Positions 8,251-18,088 of a stretch of 36,914 nt of DNA are shown here, piece after piece. The position numbers were made by a program, and so were the translations under genes. Position 1 is the first letter of the stretch; the number at the start of each line of letters is the position of its first letter. The DNA comes from Desulfosporosinus sp. BRH_c37 (GTDB lineage Bacteria; Bacillota; Desulfitobacteriia; Desulfitobacteriales; Desulfitobacteriaceae): positions 1 through 36,914 of the forward strand of contig LOEW01000202.1 of the NCBI GenBank assembly GCA_001516045.1, in the 5' to 3' direction. The notes under the pieces are model-generated. The model worked only from the letters and a program-made list of their open reading frames with translations. It had not been told where the DNA came from and did no database searches.

Positions 8251-9454
8251 TATAGTGAGCTCCTCTCTGTCCCCGCACAATGGCATCAGCCATTTGCACA
8301 GCCCTACAATTTGCTTGAACATCGTGGACACGTATAATATCTACGCCCGCAACAACCCCTAAAACGCTCGTCGCAAGCGTCCCTTCTAAACGCTCGTCCA
8401 CCGTCAGGTTCAATGTATTTCCAATCATAGATTTACGAGAAGTTCCCAGTAGTAGCGGATGTCCAAGCGTTCTAAATTCTGCCATGCGGGCCATGACCTC
8501 AAGATTCTGTTCCGTTGTTTTCCCGAAGCCAATCCCTGGATCAAGGATGATTTGATCTCCGGATAATCCATGGGCTTCTGCCAATTCGATGCTTTTCCTT
8601 AAAAAGGTCAACATTTCCCCCATGAGATGATGATAGTTTGTGCCTTCTTGATTATGCATTACGATAACAGGAACCTGGTATTCTCCGACAACCTTAGCCA
8701 TATCTGGGTCTCTTTGCAATCCCCAGATATCATTAATTATGTGGGCACCAGCTTCGAGCGCTTTAGCTGCGACGCTTGCCTTATAAGTATCGATCGAAAC
8801 CGGGATTTTAACCTGCTCCAAAAGAGTCTTGAGTACAGGTTCTAAGCGTCGCCATTCTTCTTCCGAACTTACGCCTTCATGTTGAGGTCGCGTTGACTCA
8901 GCTCCAATGTCTAAAATATCTACGCCTTCTTCAACCATGAGTTTTGCTTGAGTGATTGCATCTTCAATATCAAAGTACCTGCCCCCATCTGAGAACGAAT
9001 CTGGCGTTACATTTAAGATTCCCATGACCAGAGTACGCTGCCCCAGCTTTAGTTCCGTACCCCGACATTTCAAGATACGGGTTTTGGAAGGCTCCAGGTC
9101 TGCAAGTAGCTGCTTGAGGTCATACCCTATCTCCTTAAGCCCAAAAGGTTGGGATAATAGCTTACTCACGAGTTGCACAAGTTGTCGTACCGTACCGAGC
9201 AACATAACATCAGTGGCCTCAATTTTATTGACAATAACATTTCGATGTACAGCTGCATCTCCGCCTACCGATAGCATCTCTTGTTTTAGGATATGGGCTA
9301 CCCTTAACGGTACTTGTTCCAATTTAATCGCACGCCCTAAAGATTTCCCCGCCATATGAGCAATTCCGCCAGGATCAGACCCAATTTGAGTCAAAGCTAG
9401 CTTGGCTTCTTCTAAATTATCTAGAGTGACCCAGCGTATACCATATGTTTTCAT
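8240..9454 (-). CDS. folP: Dihydropteroate synthase with N-terminal extension
   Basis: FolP condenses the pterin pyrophosphate with p-aminobenzoate. The catalytic TIM barrel starts near residue 135 with MGILNVTPDSFSDGG (144-158). DIGAESTRP (182-190) and later DPGIGFGKT and LLGTSRKS give the remaining loops. About 135 residues precede the barrel, with no motif that I recognise, so at 404 residues the protein is much longer than the roughly 270-residue enzymes of E. coli or Bacillus. The ATG has a good AAGGGGG site that overlaps the stop region of the upstream HD gene. Similar N-terminal extensions are known in clostridial homologues; their role is not clear to me. Confidence 0.93.
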   Translation of the reverse strand: MKTYGIRWVTLDNLEEAKLALTQIGSDPGGIAHMAGKSLGRAIKLEQVPLRVAHILKQEMLSVGGDAAVHRNVIVNKIEATDVMLLGTVRQLVQLVSKLLSQPFGLKEIGYDLKQLLADLEPSKTRILKCRGTELKLGQRTLVMGILNVTPDSFSDGGRYFDIEDAITQAKLMVEEGVDILDIGAESTRPQHEGVSSEEEWRRLEPVLKTLLEQVKIPVSIDTYKASVAAKALEAGAHIINDIWGLQRDPDMAKVVGEYQVPVIVMHNQEGTNYHHLMGEMLTFLRKSIELAEAHGLSGDQIILDPGIGFGKTTEQNLEVMARMAEFRTLGHPLLLGTSRKSMIGNTLNLTVDERLEGTLATSVLGVVAGVDIIRVHDVQANCRAVQMADAIVRGQRGAHYIGA

Positions 9455-9467
9455 TATTTAATCCCCC

Positions 9468-9950
9468 TTAATACACGACTTGATTCATGGTCAAGTTAAA
9501 CTTGTAACATCGGGCTTGAGCAGAACAAGAATGGCAATCTCTTGCCCAATCGTCGGCTAAAGCCAATGCTGCTCCTAGCAAGCTCAAGTTGTCTTCAGGA
9601 TGCCGACGATGTTCACGGATTCCTTTCAAGATCACTTGAATTTCGTCCAAACTAAAGCTACACGCTTCAAGCAAGGGGAGAGCCAAGCGTGTGCTTGCCT
9701 CAGCGTGATCTTCACCCGTTTCATATTCTACCCAACGACCTATATCATGAAGCAATGCAGCAGCATATACAATCTCTTTGGGGAGCAGCAATTCTTCCTT
9801 TTCCAGTAAGTATGCATAGGCGACACGAGCAACATTCAATCCATGCTCAAAGCCATGCTTACAAAAAAGGCGTTCCCTTTCCAAGAAGTCAATCTTGTCC
9901 AAGTAGGAAATATAATCTTCATTTTCTATTAGCTGATTGACGCGAGCCAT
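9468..9950 (-). CDS. HD-domain hydrolase with C-terminal cysteine cluster
   Basis: A metal-dependent HD-superfamily phosphohydrolase is indicated by H32/H36 (KHGFEHGLNVARVA), the H68-D69 pair (LLHDIGRW) and further histidines (EDHAEA, REHRRH). The substrate cannot be read from sequence. The C terminus adds C139-x2-C142-x5-C148, which could bind metal. The open frame reaches a TTG at 9983. I prefer ATG 9950 (160 residues), although neither start has a well-placed ribosome site. The stop lies 13 bases upstream of folP, so it is likely cotranscribed with folate genes. A role in nucleotide or pterin hydrolysis is only suggested by context. Confidence 0.75.
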   Translation of the reverse strand: MARVNQLIENEDYISYLDKIDFLERERLFCKHGFEHGLNVARVAYAYLLEKEELLLPKEIVYAAALLHDIGRWVEYETGEDHAEASTRLALPLLEACSFSLDEIQVILKGIREHRRHPEDNLSLLGAALALADDWARDCHSCSAQARCYKFNLTMNQVVY

Positions 9951-10102
9951 TGAATATAAAATATTGCCCCACTCCCAACGCAAGTAAAGTAAAAGCCCCG
10001 GGGTTCACCCAAGGCCCTACTATTCTTTTCCTTACATCCGGTAATTATTTCTTATCATCATTAACAGATGTTTGGCCATCCTAACATCTCATATTATTGA
10101 TT

Positions 10103-10130
10103 CATTCGATAACATAACGGTTTTTCCTGC
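10103..10130 (-). promoter_or_regulatory. Candidate sigma-H promoter upstream of the HD-fol operon
   Basis: On the minus strand GCAGGAAAA (10130-10122) fits the sigma-H -35 pattern RNAGGAWWW. Eleven bases later ATCGAATG (10110-10103) fits RNNGAAWW except at the last base. It lies about 150 bases before the HD gene. The match is weaker than the spoVG promoter in this window and may be chance. Confidence 0.35.
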
Positions 10131-10162
10131 ATAAAAATAAAAATCTAGAATTTTATCACTAA

Positions 10163-10864
10163 TTAAGGGATATCCTTGGATTCTGACTCCTTAAATGTAT
10201 AAACCCCTTTATAAGACGGGATACGCACTGTTTTCCTCGTGATGCTTACCGTAACCCCATGCCGCTTAAGCTCTAAAGCTTCCAACTTGGAGAAATAATC
10301 TAAAAGTGTGTCTTGATTCCCGATTGTACCCAATTCATATGGAATCCCCTCTGTACGGTTAATGGGTACCTGATTCACCAGAATGGTCGAGCTACCGCTC
10401 AGCACAATGGCTGTCGTGCCGACAATCCGCTGCCCGTTCAAGCTGATAGCCTCAGCATCGGCAAACTTTAAAGTGTTGATCATCCGTGCAAGGTCATCAG
10501 GGCTGAGCGGAAAAGGTGCCTTACGATCGTCAATATTAATTTGAATTCCCGGTCCTTCCACTTCTTGCGTTCCTTCCATAATTTGCAGTTGTTTCAATTG
10601 AGCAAGTAGTTGAGGATCTGTCCCCATTCTTTTCCGTGCTGCGTCCAATTGTTCTAATAGGTCGCGCCGTTCTGTTTGGAGCCGGATATTTTGAGTCTTT
10701 GAATTTGACAACACTGATTTCATTTGAGCCATACGATCTGAACTAATTTGTTCCGCTGCCGATACATTCTTTTGGGTTTGAGCTTGAAGAGATATCAGAA
10801 AGCCAAGGGCAATTGCCACCATAGTAACTGGCAAAGCTAAGCTTCTTTTCCAGCGATTCATCAT
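10163..10864 (-). CDS. DUF881 family membrane-anchored protein (second of pair)
   Basis: The protein has 233 residues: a basic N terminus, one membrane segment (about 10-28, ALPVTMVAIALGFLISLQ) and a coiled-coil-like region (about 38-90). An extracytoplasmic DUF881 domain follows, with GPGIQINIDDR and the NGQRIV..TTAI strand pattern. ATGA overlap with the preceding paralogue (10861-10864) and an AAGGAGGG ribosome site show that the two are coupled. DUF881 proteins are often found near division and sporulation genes in Firmicutes. Their molecular function is not established. No terminator is evident after the stop. Confidence 0.85.
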   Translation of the reverse strand: MMNRWKRSLALPVTMVAIALGFLISLQAQTQKNVSAAEQISSDRMAQMKSVLSNSKTQNIRLQTERRDLLEQLDAARKRMGTDPQLLAQLKQLQIMEGTQEVEGPGIQINIDDRKAPFPLSPDDLARMINTLKFADAEAISLNGQRIVGTTAIVLSGSSTILVNQVPINRTEGIPYELGTIGNQDTLLDYFSKLEALELKRHGVTVSITRKTVRIPSYKGVYTFKESESKDIP

Positions 10865-11568
10865 GTTCCCTCCTTAACGGGTTCGGCATAACGATAATTG
10901 TACAATTTGCCAGTCGGAATCATGACCTTAGTTAAGATCTCGAGTTTACGAGTAATTCCGTTTTGCTGTTGGAGATCGCCAAGTTTAAACCAACCATAGA
11001 AGTTAAGGGCAGCCGATAAGTTGCGAGAATCTCCAATAGCCTCAATCAAATAAGGGGGCATTTGACGGGTCCCGTTGATCTGGATAAAGGATCCTCCACA
11101 AAACACCTCCGTATGAGTCGTCACGCGTTGACCATTGACAGCGACGGCTTCCGCTCCGCCGTTCCATAACGCGTTAAAAATTTCGCGGATGTATTGTTCA
11201 TGAATATAATAGCTATTCGGATCTTCCTCCCCAATTACCTCGCGCTTCGAATCATCCAACGTAATCCGAAGACCAGAACCAGTTAGTGCAACCAAACCAG
11301 CATTCATCTTAGCTTCTTGCAACTGCTGATTCGCCAGTGTCGATGCGCTTTGACCTTGAGCATACTTCACCAATTCAAGTCGTATCTTTGCATTCTCGTC
11401 AGAAAGCTGTTGATTTTCTTGTTCTGTCTGTATCAGGCTAGGTACAGCGGTTTCCTGCACCACCTGACTGCCAGTAACTCCCTGAGCTTTAAGCAGGATA
11501 ATAAAAAGAAATCCAAGCAAAATAGAAGCGATTCCCAATAGAGACCGTTCTCTTTTATCCAACTGCAT
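10861..11568 (-). CDS. DUF881 family membrane-anchored protein (first of pair)
   Basis: This is a paralogue of the next gene: a single membrane segment (about 10-28, LLGIASILLGFLFIILL), then a glutamine-rich coiled coil (about 40-80), then the DUF881 domain with GSGLRITLDDS and NGQRVTTHTEV. I moved the start to the ATG at 11568 because GGAGG lies seven bases upstream; this gives 235 residues. The duplicated pair with retained membrane topology suggests a hetero-oligomer at the cell surface, which is inference. It follows the ndk terminator, and no separate promoter was identified with confidence. Confidence 0.84.
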   Translation of the reverse strand: MQLDKRERSLLGIASILLGFLFIILLKAQGVTGSQVVQETAVPSLIQTEQENQQLSDENAKIRLELVKYAQGQSASTLANQQLQEAKMNAGLVALTGSGLRITLDDSKREVIGEEDPNSYYIHEQYIREIFNALWNGGAEAVAVNGQRVTTHTEVFCGGSFIQINGTRQMPPYLIEAIGDSRNLSAALNFYGWFKLGDLQQQNGITRKLEILTKVMIPTGKLYNYRYAEPVKEGT

Positions 11569-11590
11569 TTTCGCGCCTCCATACCAGCAA

Positions 11591-11622
11591 TTTTGGAAAA
11601 GGGACACCCTAACGGGCGTCCC
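11591..11622 (-). terminator. Intrinsic terminator after ndk
   Basis: On the minus strand GGGACGCCC-GTTA-GGGTGTCCC (11622-11601) is followed by TTTTCC. One G-T pair is present in a nine-bp stem. It lies 19 bases after the ndk stop. Confidence 0.75.
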
Positions 11623-11640
11623 TGATATTTATTTATTTAT

Positions 11641-12090
11641 TTACTCACTCAACCATTCATCTCCCACTTTGGGATAGTCTATTAGTTCTTCGGGTTTAAA
11701 ATAAAGTGCAATCTCACGTTCAGCACTTGCAACCGAGTCCGAGCCATGAATAATATTACGGCTAACATCCATCCCATACATCCCCCGGATGGAACCAGGA
11801 CTTGCCTCCAATGGTTTTGTTGACCCCATTAGTTGGCGGGCTAATGCCACTCCGTTTTTCCCTTGCCATACCATTGCAACGACCGGAGAAGACATAATGT
11901 ATGCGACTGTTGGCTCAAAAAACCCTTTGCCCCTATGTTCAGCGTAATGCGCTTCTGCCAAAGCGCGATCCACTTGAATTAACTTCATTCCAACGAGCTT
12001 AAAGCCTTTTTTCTCAAAACGTGTAATAACTTCTCCCACTAACCCCCGCTGAACCGCATCCGGCTTCAACATGATAAATGTTTTCTCCAT
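11641..12090 (-). CDS. ndk: Nucleoside diphosphate kinase
   Basis: Ndk equilibrates nucleoside di- and triphosphates through a phosphohistidine. All 149 residues align with the family: [14 protein letters not shown] (9-22), the catalytic H115 in NIIHGSDS, and the RGMYG loop at 102-106. The ATG has a clear GAAGGAGAG ribosome site. It lies 88 bases after ftsH and is closed by its own hairpin terminator, so it may be the tail of the ftsH transcript. Confidence 0.97.
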   Translation of the reverse strand: MEKTFIMLKPDAVQRGLVGEVITRFEKKGFKLVGMKLIQVDRALAEAHYAEHRGKGFFEPTVAYIMSSPVVAMVWQGKNGVALARQLMGSTKPLEASPGSIRGMYGMDVSRNIIHGSDSVASAEREIALYFKPEELIDYPKVGDEWLSE

Positions 12091-12178
12091 GCATAACTCT
12101 CCTTCAAGTGTCCCTAGGTACCTTTTGCTAGGTCACTTTTAATTACAGCCCTTTGCTTAGATGCATCTTTAGTTCCAC

Positions 12179-14083
12179 CTAAACATCTTGCTGACCTTTA
12201 GTTTCTAAAGTATCTGGCGAGCTTTCCAAAGTCTTTTCTAGCTTTATCGAAACTTCAGAAATGTCCTTTGAATCTGCCTCACCATCAAATTTAGCCATGA
12301 GAGCGGCAAAACTAGTGACATCTAGTGTTTCCTTTTCCATCAATGCTTCGGCGATAGCGTGCAATTTATCAATATTTTCCTTAATTAGGTTTTGAGCCTT
12401 TAGGTAACACTCATCGATAATTTTGCGAGCCTCTTTGTCAATTGAATAGGCAATAGTATCACTATAACTACGGTCACGTGAAATATCTCGACCAAGGAAA
12501 ACTTGTTCTTCCTTATGGCCAAAAGTGAGTGGACCAAGTTCCTCGGACATTCCCAACTCAGTTATCATTTTACGAACTATTCCAGTTGCCCGCTCCAGGT
12601 CATTTGAAGCACCAGTACTGATTTCTTGGAGCACTAAAGCCTCGGACACTCGGCCACCGAGCAACATAGTCACCTGGTCGAGCAGTTGAGATTTCGTCAT
12701 ATAATTACGATCTTCTTTTGGAAGAAGAAGCGTATATCCCCCTGCCCTTCCGCGAGGGATTATCGAAACTTTGTGTAAGGGATCCGTATGAACGAGAAGC
12801 TCTCCGAGTAACGCATGCCCTGCTTCATGATAAGAAACAAGTTTCTTTTCGAAAGGACTAATTACCCTGCTCTTCTTCTCAGGCCCTGCGATTACCCGTT
12901 CTATGGAATCTTCCATCGCCTGCTGTCGAATTTGAGTTTCACTTCGACGAGCAGTAAGAAGTGCTGCTTCGTTAATCAAGTTGGCTAGGTCTGCGCCTGT
13001 AAAACCGGAGGTGCGTCGAGCAATAACCTCAAGATCGACATCTTTTGCTAACGGCATACCTTTAGCATGGACTTTAAGGATCTCTTCGCGTCCTTTAACA
13101 TCCGGAACATCAACAATTACTTGTCTGTCAAATCGACCTGGGCGTAAGAGAGCTGGGTCAAGGACATCCGCCCTATTTGTAGCCGCGATAATGATAACGC
13201 TATCATTTCCATTAAATCCATCCATCTCCACAAGAAGTTGGTTAAGCGTTTGTTCACGTTCATCATGTCCGCCACCTAAACCAGCGCCCCGTTGTCGTCC
13301 AACCGCATCGATCTCATCGATAAATACGATGCAAGGAGCACTTTTCTTAGCCTGTTCAAACAAATCTCGAACCCGTGAAGCTCCGACCCCAACAAACATT
13401 TCCACAAAATCAGACCCACTTATACTAAAGAATGGCACGCCTGCTTCTCCAGAAACAGCGCGAGCAAGTAAAGTTTTACCTGTTCCAGGAGGCCCAAAAA
13501 GCAATACCCCCGTGGGAATCTTCGCTCCTAATTCTTGAAACTTCTTCGGAAACTTCAAAAATTCAACCACTTCCTGAAGCTCCTCTTTTACCTCGTCCGC
13601 ACCAGCAACATCCGCAAAGGTTACCTTTTTCTTATCTTCTCCGACAAGCCGTGCTTTGCTTTTCCCAAACTGCATCACTCGATTGCCACCACCCTGGCTT
13701 TGTTGCATCATAAAGAAGAACAAAAGAACGATGACCAGAATCGGAAGCATTGTGCTAAGTAATCCCATCCACCATTGAGGTTTCGGAGGCTCTTCGACGT
13801 GGTAAGGGAGACCGTGGGTATACAAATCTGTCATAAGTTGTGTATCCGTACCAAGTCCAACCACCACATACTTTTTGTCGTCTCTCATCGTGACAGTATA
13901 CTTAATGGTATTGTCTTCAACAACAGCCGCGACATCTTTGACTTGATCTTCAACAACAGCCTTTTTAAAAGCGTTATAATCTAGTCCTGCATCTTTAGTC
14001 ACGGGAGGGGTTGACCATTTTATTAACATAATTGCCATGAGGATTATTAGTATATAAATTGTTGCGTTCTTAAAGACCTTCAA
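12179..14083 (-). CDS. ftsH: ATP-dependent zinc metalloprotease FtsH
   Basis: FtsH is a membrane-bound AAA+ protease that removes misfolded membrane proteins and regulators. From the preferred start (634 residues) it has two transmembrane segments (about 8-22 and 108-126) with a small external domain between them. These are followed by Walker A GPPGTGKT (197-204), Walker B FIDEIDA, SRH arginines (RPGRFDR) and the zinc site HEAGH (419-423). The open frame extends to ATG 14119, which lacks a ribosome site. TTG 14083 has AGGAGG seven bases upstream and starts with the usual KVFKN, so I place the start there. Its own sigma-A promoter lies just upstream. Confidence 0.96.
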   Translation of the reverse strand: MKVFKNATIYILIILMAIMLIKWSTPPVTKDAGLDYNAFKKAVVEDQVKDVAAVVEDNTIKYTVTMRDDKKYVVVGLGTDTQLMTDLYTHGLPYHVEEPPKPQWWMGLLSTMLPILVIVLLFFFMMQQSQGGGNRVMQFGKSKARLVGEDKKKVTFADVAGADEVKEELQEVVEFLKFPKKFQELGAKIPTGVLLFGPPGTGKTLLARAVSGEAGVPFFSISGSDFVEMFVGVGASRVRDLFEQAKKSAPCIVFIDEIDAVGRQRGAGLGGGHDEREQTLNQLLVEMDGFNGNDSVIIIAATNRADVLDPALLRPGRFDRQVIVDVPDVKGREEILKVHAKGMPLAKDVDLEVIARRTSGFTGADLANLINEAALLTARRSETQIRQQAMEDSIERVIAGPEKKSRVISPFEKKLVSYHEAGHALLGELLVHTDPLHKVSIIPRGRAGGYTLLLPKEDRNYMTKSQLLDQVTMLLGGRVSEALVLQEISTGASNDLERATGIVRKMITELGMSEELGPLTFGHKEEQVFLGRDISRDRSYSDTIAYSIDKEARKIIDECYLKAQNLIKENIDKLHAIAEALMEKETLDVTSFAALMAKFDGEADSKDISEVSIKLEKTLESSPDTLETKGQQDV

Positions 14084-14137
14084 ATACGGTCCTCCTCTCT
14101 TGATGGGAACCCGCCTCATTATGAAGCAATTCTACAC

Positions 14138-14166
14138 ATTATACCACGCAGTATTGGGTTTTACAA
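14138..14166 (-). promoter_or_regulatory. Sigma-A promoter of ftsH
   Basis: On the minus strand TTGTAA (14166-14161) and TATAAT (14143-14138) are separated by 17 bases, with TGG before the -10. The -35 overlaps the tilS stop codon. Transcription would begin near 14131, about 48 bases before the TTG start of ftsH, which supports that start. Confidence 0.7.
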
Positions 14167-15594
14167 TGAATTCAAATTAGAACCAAGCCGTGGTTTAAGG
14201 ATACAATAGACCCTGTCACTATTCAGGTCTGGTCGAAACAAGTCACACTGGCGAACACCTGGAATCCAGAGCACCTCTGATCCGAGAGCAATCAGTGGCA
14301 GCTCATTTCTTACTTTTGCAGAAGTGTTTTCTTCTTGAAAAACCTTTTTGAGGGATTTATGCCCCACTCCCTGAAACCACATTTTGTCTCCCTGTCGCCG
14401 AGTACGACACAACAACTGTCCAGAGAATTGGGTTAAGAGATCACGGCAAAAGACAGCTACTTTGTTCTCTTGTCTGATGCAAACACCGTTCTCTGAAGAG
14501 ATATAACCTTCCCCCATTAATCCTATATCTACATTCAAACTCGGAATATAAAACCATCGTTCCAATTCCAAGGTTATTTCTGGAATATGATTAATTTGCC
14601 GGTCGTGTGATGGCTCTATATTTGCATAACTATTAAACCAAATCCCCTCATTCGTAATTTGAACAACCATGCCCGGTAAATCCTGCTTCCAACCAAGCTT
14701 CCCTTGAGAGCACATGATCTTCTCGACATAGGCAAAAGCCAGCCCCCGAGGTTCTCCCGTAACTATCATCGCCGCCCTACGCAATAGGCGAGAAAGAATC
14801 GCTGCTGGCTCGGTAAAGACCTCGGGTTTTAGTCCAACCGCACCTAAAGGATCTGACAGACAATAGTGTTCCCATGCCGTTTCCACTTGCTGAACCAAAT
14901 ATTCTTCATCCCAACGAAGAAGTTCTCCAGTTCGGCCTAGTGCTTCCTGAATTCGAGGATTATAATTTTTCTCCAATTCAGGTAATAACTCTAGTCGAAT
15001 CCGATTACGGACATATACTGGCTCTTCATTCGAACGATCAAGTGCATAGGGCAACGCTTCTCGCACACAATAATTCAAAATATCCGCTTTTGCAAACGTC
15101 AGCAGGGGTCGGATGATCAAGTCCTTGGTCGGATATATCCCAGCTAATCCTGCAGTTCCACTCCCTCTAAGCAGTCGATATAGAATGGTCTCTGCTTGGT
15201 CACCGAGATGATGAGCTGTTGCCAGAAGGGTAGCTCCCTCCTCGCGCATATCCTCTTTCCAACGGGCGTAACGCCATTCTCTGGCAGCTTCTTGGAACGA
15301 TTGTCCCATAGTTTTTGCATACGCTTTAGCATCGAAACGATGAATAATGCAAGAAACACCCCACTTTGTTGCCAACTGCTGAACCAGTTGTGCTTCATAA
15401 TCTGACTCTTTCCTAACCCCGTGATGAACATGCGTCAACACTAGGGAAATCCCTCTTGAACAGTTTTCTCGTATATATCGCCAAAGGATATGACTTAAAG
15501 CAATTGAATCTGGTCCCCCGGATACCGCAACCATTACTTTAGCATTTAGAGGAATCAAGCGAGGCAATATGTTTGTGCGCAGTTTTTCGTACAT
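14161..15594 (-). CDS. tilS: tRNA(Ile)-lysidine synthase
   Basis: TilS attaches lysine to C34 of the CAU-anticodon tRNA(Ile), which changes both its decoding and its charging. The ATP-binding PP-loop SGGPDS is at residues 25-30, followed by the N-type ATP pyrophosphatase core (ATAHHLGDQAETILYRLLRG) and the C-terminal tRNA-binding domains, for 477 residues in all. The frame is open to 15672. I use ATG 15594, which follows GAGGGAAGGG and places the PP-loop at the usual distance. tilS followed by ftsH is conserved across Firmicutes. Confidence 0.94.
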   Translation of the reverse strand: MYEKLRTNILPRLIPLNAKVMVAVSGGPDSIALSHILWRYIRENCSRGISLVLTHVHHGVRKESDYEAQLVQQLATKWGVSCIIHRFDAKAYAKTMGQSFQEAAREWRYARWKEDMREEGATLLATAHHLGDQAETILYRLLRGSGTAGLAGIYPTKDLIIRPLLTFAKADILNYCVREALPYALDRSNEEPVYVRNRIRLELLPELEKNYNPRIQEALGRTGELLRWDEEYLVQQVETAWEHYCLSDPLGAVGLKPEVFTEPAAILSRLLRRAAMIVTGEPRGLAFAYVEKIMCSQGKLGWKQDLPGMVVQITNEGIWFNSYANIEPSHDRQINHIPEITLELERWFYIPSLNVDIGLMGEGYISSENGVCIRQENKVAVFCRDLLTQFSGQLLCRTRRQGDKMWFQGVGHKSLKKVFQEENTSAKVRNELPLIALGSEVLWIPGVRQCDLFRPDLNSDRVYCILKPRLGSNLNSL

Positions 15595-15911
15595 GCCCTT
15601 CCCTCTTTCCAAACCAAACGCAAGGGAATGGTCCGTAATTTCAACGCAATTGCGCTCGCTGCAAAGGTTCAATTAAGATTCATTAATTTCCATGACATTT
15701 TGAACTTGCCAACATTAACTCCCTTAACATTCTCTCCATTTTAACACAACGGCATACTTAACGGAAATGGCTGAGCTCCCAAATAATTAGTTTTAGCTTC
15801 CGACAAACTATTTTTGGTTCATCCAATCGTGTTATCCCGTGGAGAGTATCGCACTGAAGATTAGTATTGCCGAGCCGCCTTTCCCAATAGGAACACTATT
15901 TTCACCTTAGG
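15595..15911. other. Intergenic region upstream of tilS
   Basis: No gene is visible. On the tilS strand TTGGCA at about 15713-15708 is followed 17 bases later only by the poor -10 AAATTA, so I do not call a promoter. Bases 15838-15885 (GGAGAGTATCGCACTGAAGA..) resemble a decayed copy of the GATAGTCTCC/GAGAGTATCGCC repeat family seen at 33030. Confidence 0.4.
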
Positions 15912-15942
15912 GAATAGAAAAGGCCCTGATTGCTCAGGGCCT
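15912..15942 (-). terminator. Intrinsic terminator after fhs
   Basis: On the minus strand AGGCCCTGA-GCAA-TCAGGGCCT (15942-15921) is a perfect nine-bp stem followed by TTTCTATT. It lies about 80 bases after the fhs stop, beyond a short palindrome. Confidence 0.8.
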
Positions 15943-15992
15943 AACAAATCTTTCATGTAAACTACCGCAGTAGAGGAAATTCTTGTAATACT

Positions 15993-16020
15993 GTACAGGC
16001 AATTCATGAATTGCCCCTAC
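15993..16020. repeat. Palindrome GGCAATTCATGAATTGCC
   Basis: Bases 15998-16015 form a perfect 18-base palindrome. The outer GTA/TAC bases extend the symmetry to 28. It sits two bases after the fhs stop, between that gene and its terminator. From memory, similar GGGGCAATTCATGAATTGCCCC units occur as REP-like repeats in other bacterial genomes. Here only one copy is present. Confidence 0.65.
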
Positions 16021-16022
16021 GA

Positions 16023-17783
16023 CTAGAACAAGCCGCTAACTTTACCGGTTTTAGTATCAACGTCAATTCTTCTGTAAGCGGGATCTGAACCTGTACCAGG
16101 CATTAAACTGATCGTACCTGCCATCGGGCAAAGGAATTTTGCTCCGCCATAGACTAAGATGTCACGGATTGGCAATCTCCAGCCTGTTGGAACGCCTTTC
16201 AGTGCGGGATCGTGGGACAAACTCAAGTGAGTTTTCACCATCATAGTGGCGAAATCAGCGTAATAGGGATCAGATTCAAATTTCTTAGCCTTAGCTTCCG
16301 CTTCTGGCGACCAATCCACGCCATCTGCCCCGTAGACTTCTTTAGCGATAAGCTCAACGCGTTGACGGAGCGGCATTTCCAAGGGATAGAGGCACTTAAA
16401 TTTGGATTCTTCTGTGCAAGCATCCATAACAGTATCTGCTAATTCCAAAGCGCCGTCTCCACCGTTCAACCAGTGATCGGAGTGAGCACAGCGTGCTCCT
16501 GTAGCTCTAACAATTTTCTTAATTAAATCAATTTCTGCTTGAGTGTCTGTGTAGAAACCGTTAATGCAGACAACTGGTACAATTCCGGATTTTTTAATAA
16601 TGTTAAGATGGTGAAGTAGGTTAGCACAGCCTTTTTCGACGAGTTCAAGATTCTCTTTCGTGTACTCTTCAGGTAATGGACGACCAGGTACCACTGCAGG
16701 TCCGCCACCATGCATTTTAAGAGCACGAATAGTTGCCACGAGAACGGAAACATCTGGTTTTAAGCCGCCCAAACGAGCTTTAACGTTCCAGAACTTCTCA
16801 AATCCGATATCTGCGGCGAATCCACTTTCCGTCACATGATAATCAAACATTTTGAGACCAACCCGGTCCGCAATAATGGAAGATTGTCCGATAGCAATAT
16901 TAGCAAACGGACCAGCATGAACCAAGACAGGTTGACCTTCCGCTGTGTAACAAATCGTCGGATTAATCGTGTTACGCATCCAAGCGGTCATTGCGCCATC
17001 CACTTCTAAATCTTTAGCAGTGACAGGTTGACCGGTTTTACTATAAGCAACGATAATTTTGCCAATCCGTTCTCTGAGATCTGGAAGATCTTTAGAGACA
17101 GCCAAAATTGCCATTAACTCTGACCCAACGGCGATCCCGAATTTAGAGGTCATTTGGAAGCCATCTTTTTTACCGCCAATACCAATGATAATATTTCTCA
17201 GGCCCTGCACTGCATAGTCGATAACCCAGCCCATTTCAACATTCTTAGGATCGATGTCCAAGCGTTTTAAGCCACGCTTAGCAAGCTCTTCATCCGTATA
17301 GTTTGCTTCATGCTGCATCCGAGCATTCAAGGCAACCATGCAAAGATTATGAGCATTCATAATATCATTAATATCCCCTGTGAGTCCTAAGGAAAACTCA
17401 GTCATAGGAATCAACAGAGCATTTCCACCGCCAGCAGCAGTACCCTTAATATTCATCGTCGGGCCGCCGGATGGTTGCCGAACTGCGCCACCAACGTTCT
17501 TGCCTCTCTTAGCGAGTCCTTCGATAAGGCCCATAGTTGTCGTAGTTTTTCCTTCACCGAGTGGTGTAGGAGTAATAGCAGTTACTTCAATATATTTACC
17601 ATCTGGTTTATCTCCAAGGCGCTCCATCATTTTCAGAAAGTCTACTTTTGGTGTTCTTCCGTATGGGATTATTTCGTCTTTTTTGAGAGATAACGTTTCG
17701 ATCAATTCTTCTACTGTAGGCATGTTCTTTTCGGCCGCTTCGGCAATCTGCCAATCCTTAAGTACTGTAGCATCCCAAGCCAT
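16023..17783 (-). CDS. fhs: Formate-tetrahydrofolate ligase, long type
   Basis: Fhs makes 10-formyl-tetrahydrofolate from formate, ATP and tetrahydrofolate, feeding purine and formyl-Met synthesis and, in acetogens, the Wood-Ljungdahl methyl branch. The P-loop [11 protein letters not shown] starts at residue 73. [28 protein letters not shown] and [15 protein letters not shown] are typical. The protein has 586 residues, longer than the usual bacterial 555-560, with an [20 protein letters not shown] insertion. The loop reads [19 protein letters not shown] instead of the common EPSLGP..KGGAAGGG. The ATG at 17783 has AAGGGAG upstream; the open frame to 17840 is not needed. It forms its own transcription unit, with a terminator downstream and no recognisable riboswitch. 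Confidence 0.93.
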   Translation of the reverse strand: MAWDATVLKDWQIAEAAEKNMPTVEELIETLSLKKDEIIPYGRTPKVDFLKMMERLGDKPDGKYIEVTAITPTPLGEGKTTTTMGLIEGLAKRGKNVGGAVRQPSGGPTMNIKGTAAGGGNALLIPMTEFSLGLTGDINDIMNAHNLCMVALNARMQHEANYTDEELAKRGLKRLDIDPKNVEMGWVIDYAVQGLRNIIIGIGGKKDGFQMTSKFGIAVGSELMAILAVSKDLPDLRERIGKIIVAYSKTGQPVTAKDLEVDGAMTAWMRNTINPTICYTAEGQPVLVHAGPFANIAIGQSSIIADRVGLKMFDYHVTESGFAADIGFEKFWNVKARLGGLKPDVSVLVATIRALKMHGGGPAVVPGRPLPEEYTKENLELVEKGCANLLHHLNIIKKSGIVPVVCINGFYTDTQAEIDLIKKIVRATGARCAHSDHWLNGGDGALELADTVMDACTEESKFKCLYPLEMPLRQRVELIAKEVYGADGVDWSPEAEAKAKKFESDPYYADFATMMVKTHLSLSHDPALKGVPTGWRLPIRDILVYGGAKFLCPMAGTISLMPGTGSDPAYRRIDVDTKTGKVSGLF

Positions 17784-18088
17784 TAAATCCACTCCCTTAA
17801 TTAAATTAATACTCTTACCAAAAAACACTTTACCCATCACACCTTAGTTATTACCCCGGCATATCTAAAAAAGCGAAGGTCTATCCCTCTGCCTAATCGA
17901 TTCTGATTAGTATATCCACAGAAGTAATTTTCAGTAAAATATAGTTAAGTTTCCTTTACTTTATTTCAAAAATTCGGTTTTTTAACTAAGGGCAGGGCAA
18001 CCCAAATAAAGACATAATAGTTTGATTCGACGCATATTTCCATTTTCCTGCTTTAAGTATAATTTAAGTAACTGGTTTAGCCATAGTA
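17784..18088. other. Intergenic region between spoIIE and fhs
   Basis: About 300 AT-rich bases without a gene. A small hairpin CTAATC-AGAATC-GATTAG lies near 17894-17911 on the minus strand. TATACT and TATATT hexamers occur near 17910-17945, but I found no partner -35 element good enough to call. I see no tetrahydrofolate riboswitch consensus. Confidence 0.4.

Noticed and set aside
12981..13538. A 185-codon plus-strand open frame opposite ftsH
   Set aside because: It lies wholly opposite the conserved AAA domain of FtsH, is rich in Ser, Arg and Pro as expected from antisense reading, and lacks a start signal.
17784..18088. Possible tetrahydrofolate riboswitch before fhs
   Set aside because: I could not find the conserved pseudoknot sequences or the expected stems. 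Only a small CTAATC/GATTAG hairpin is visible.
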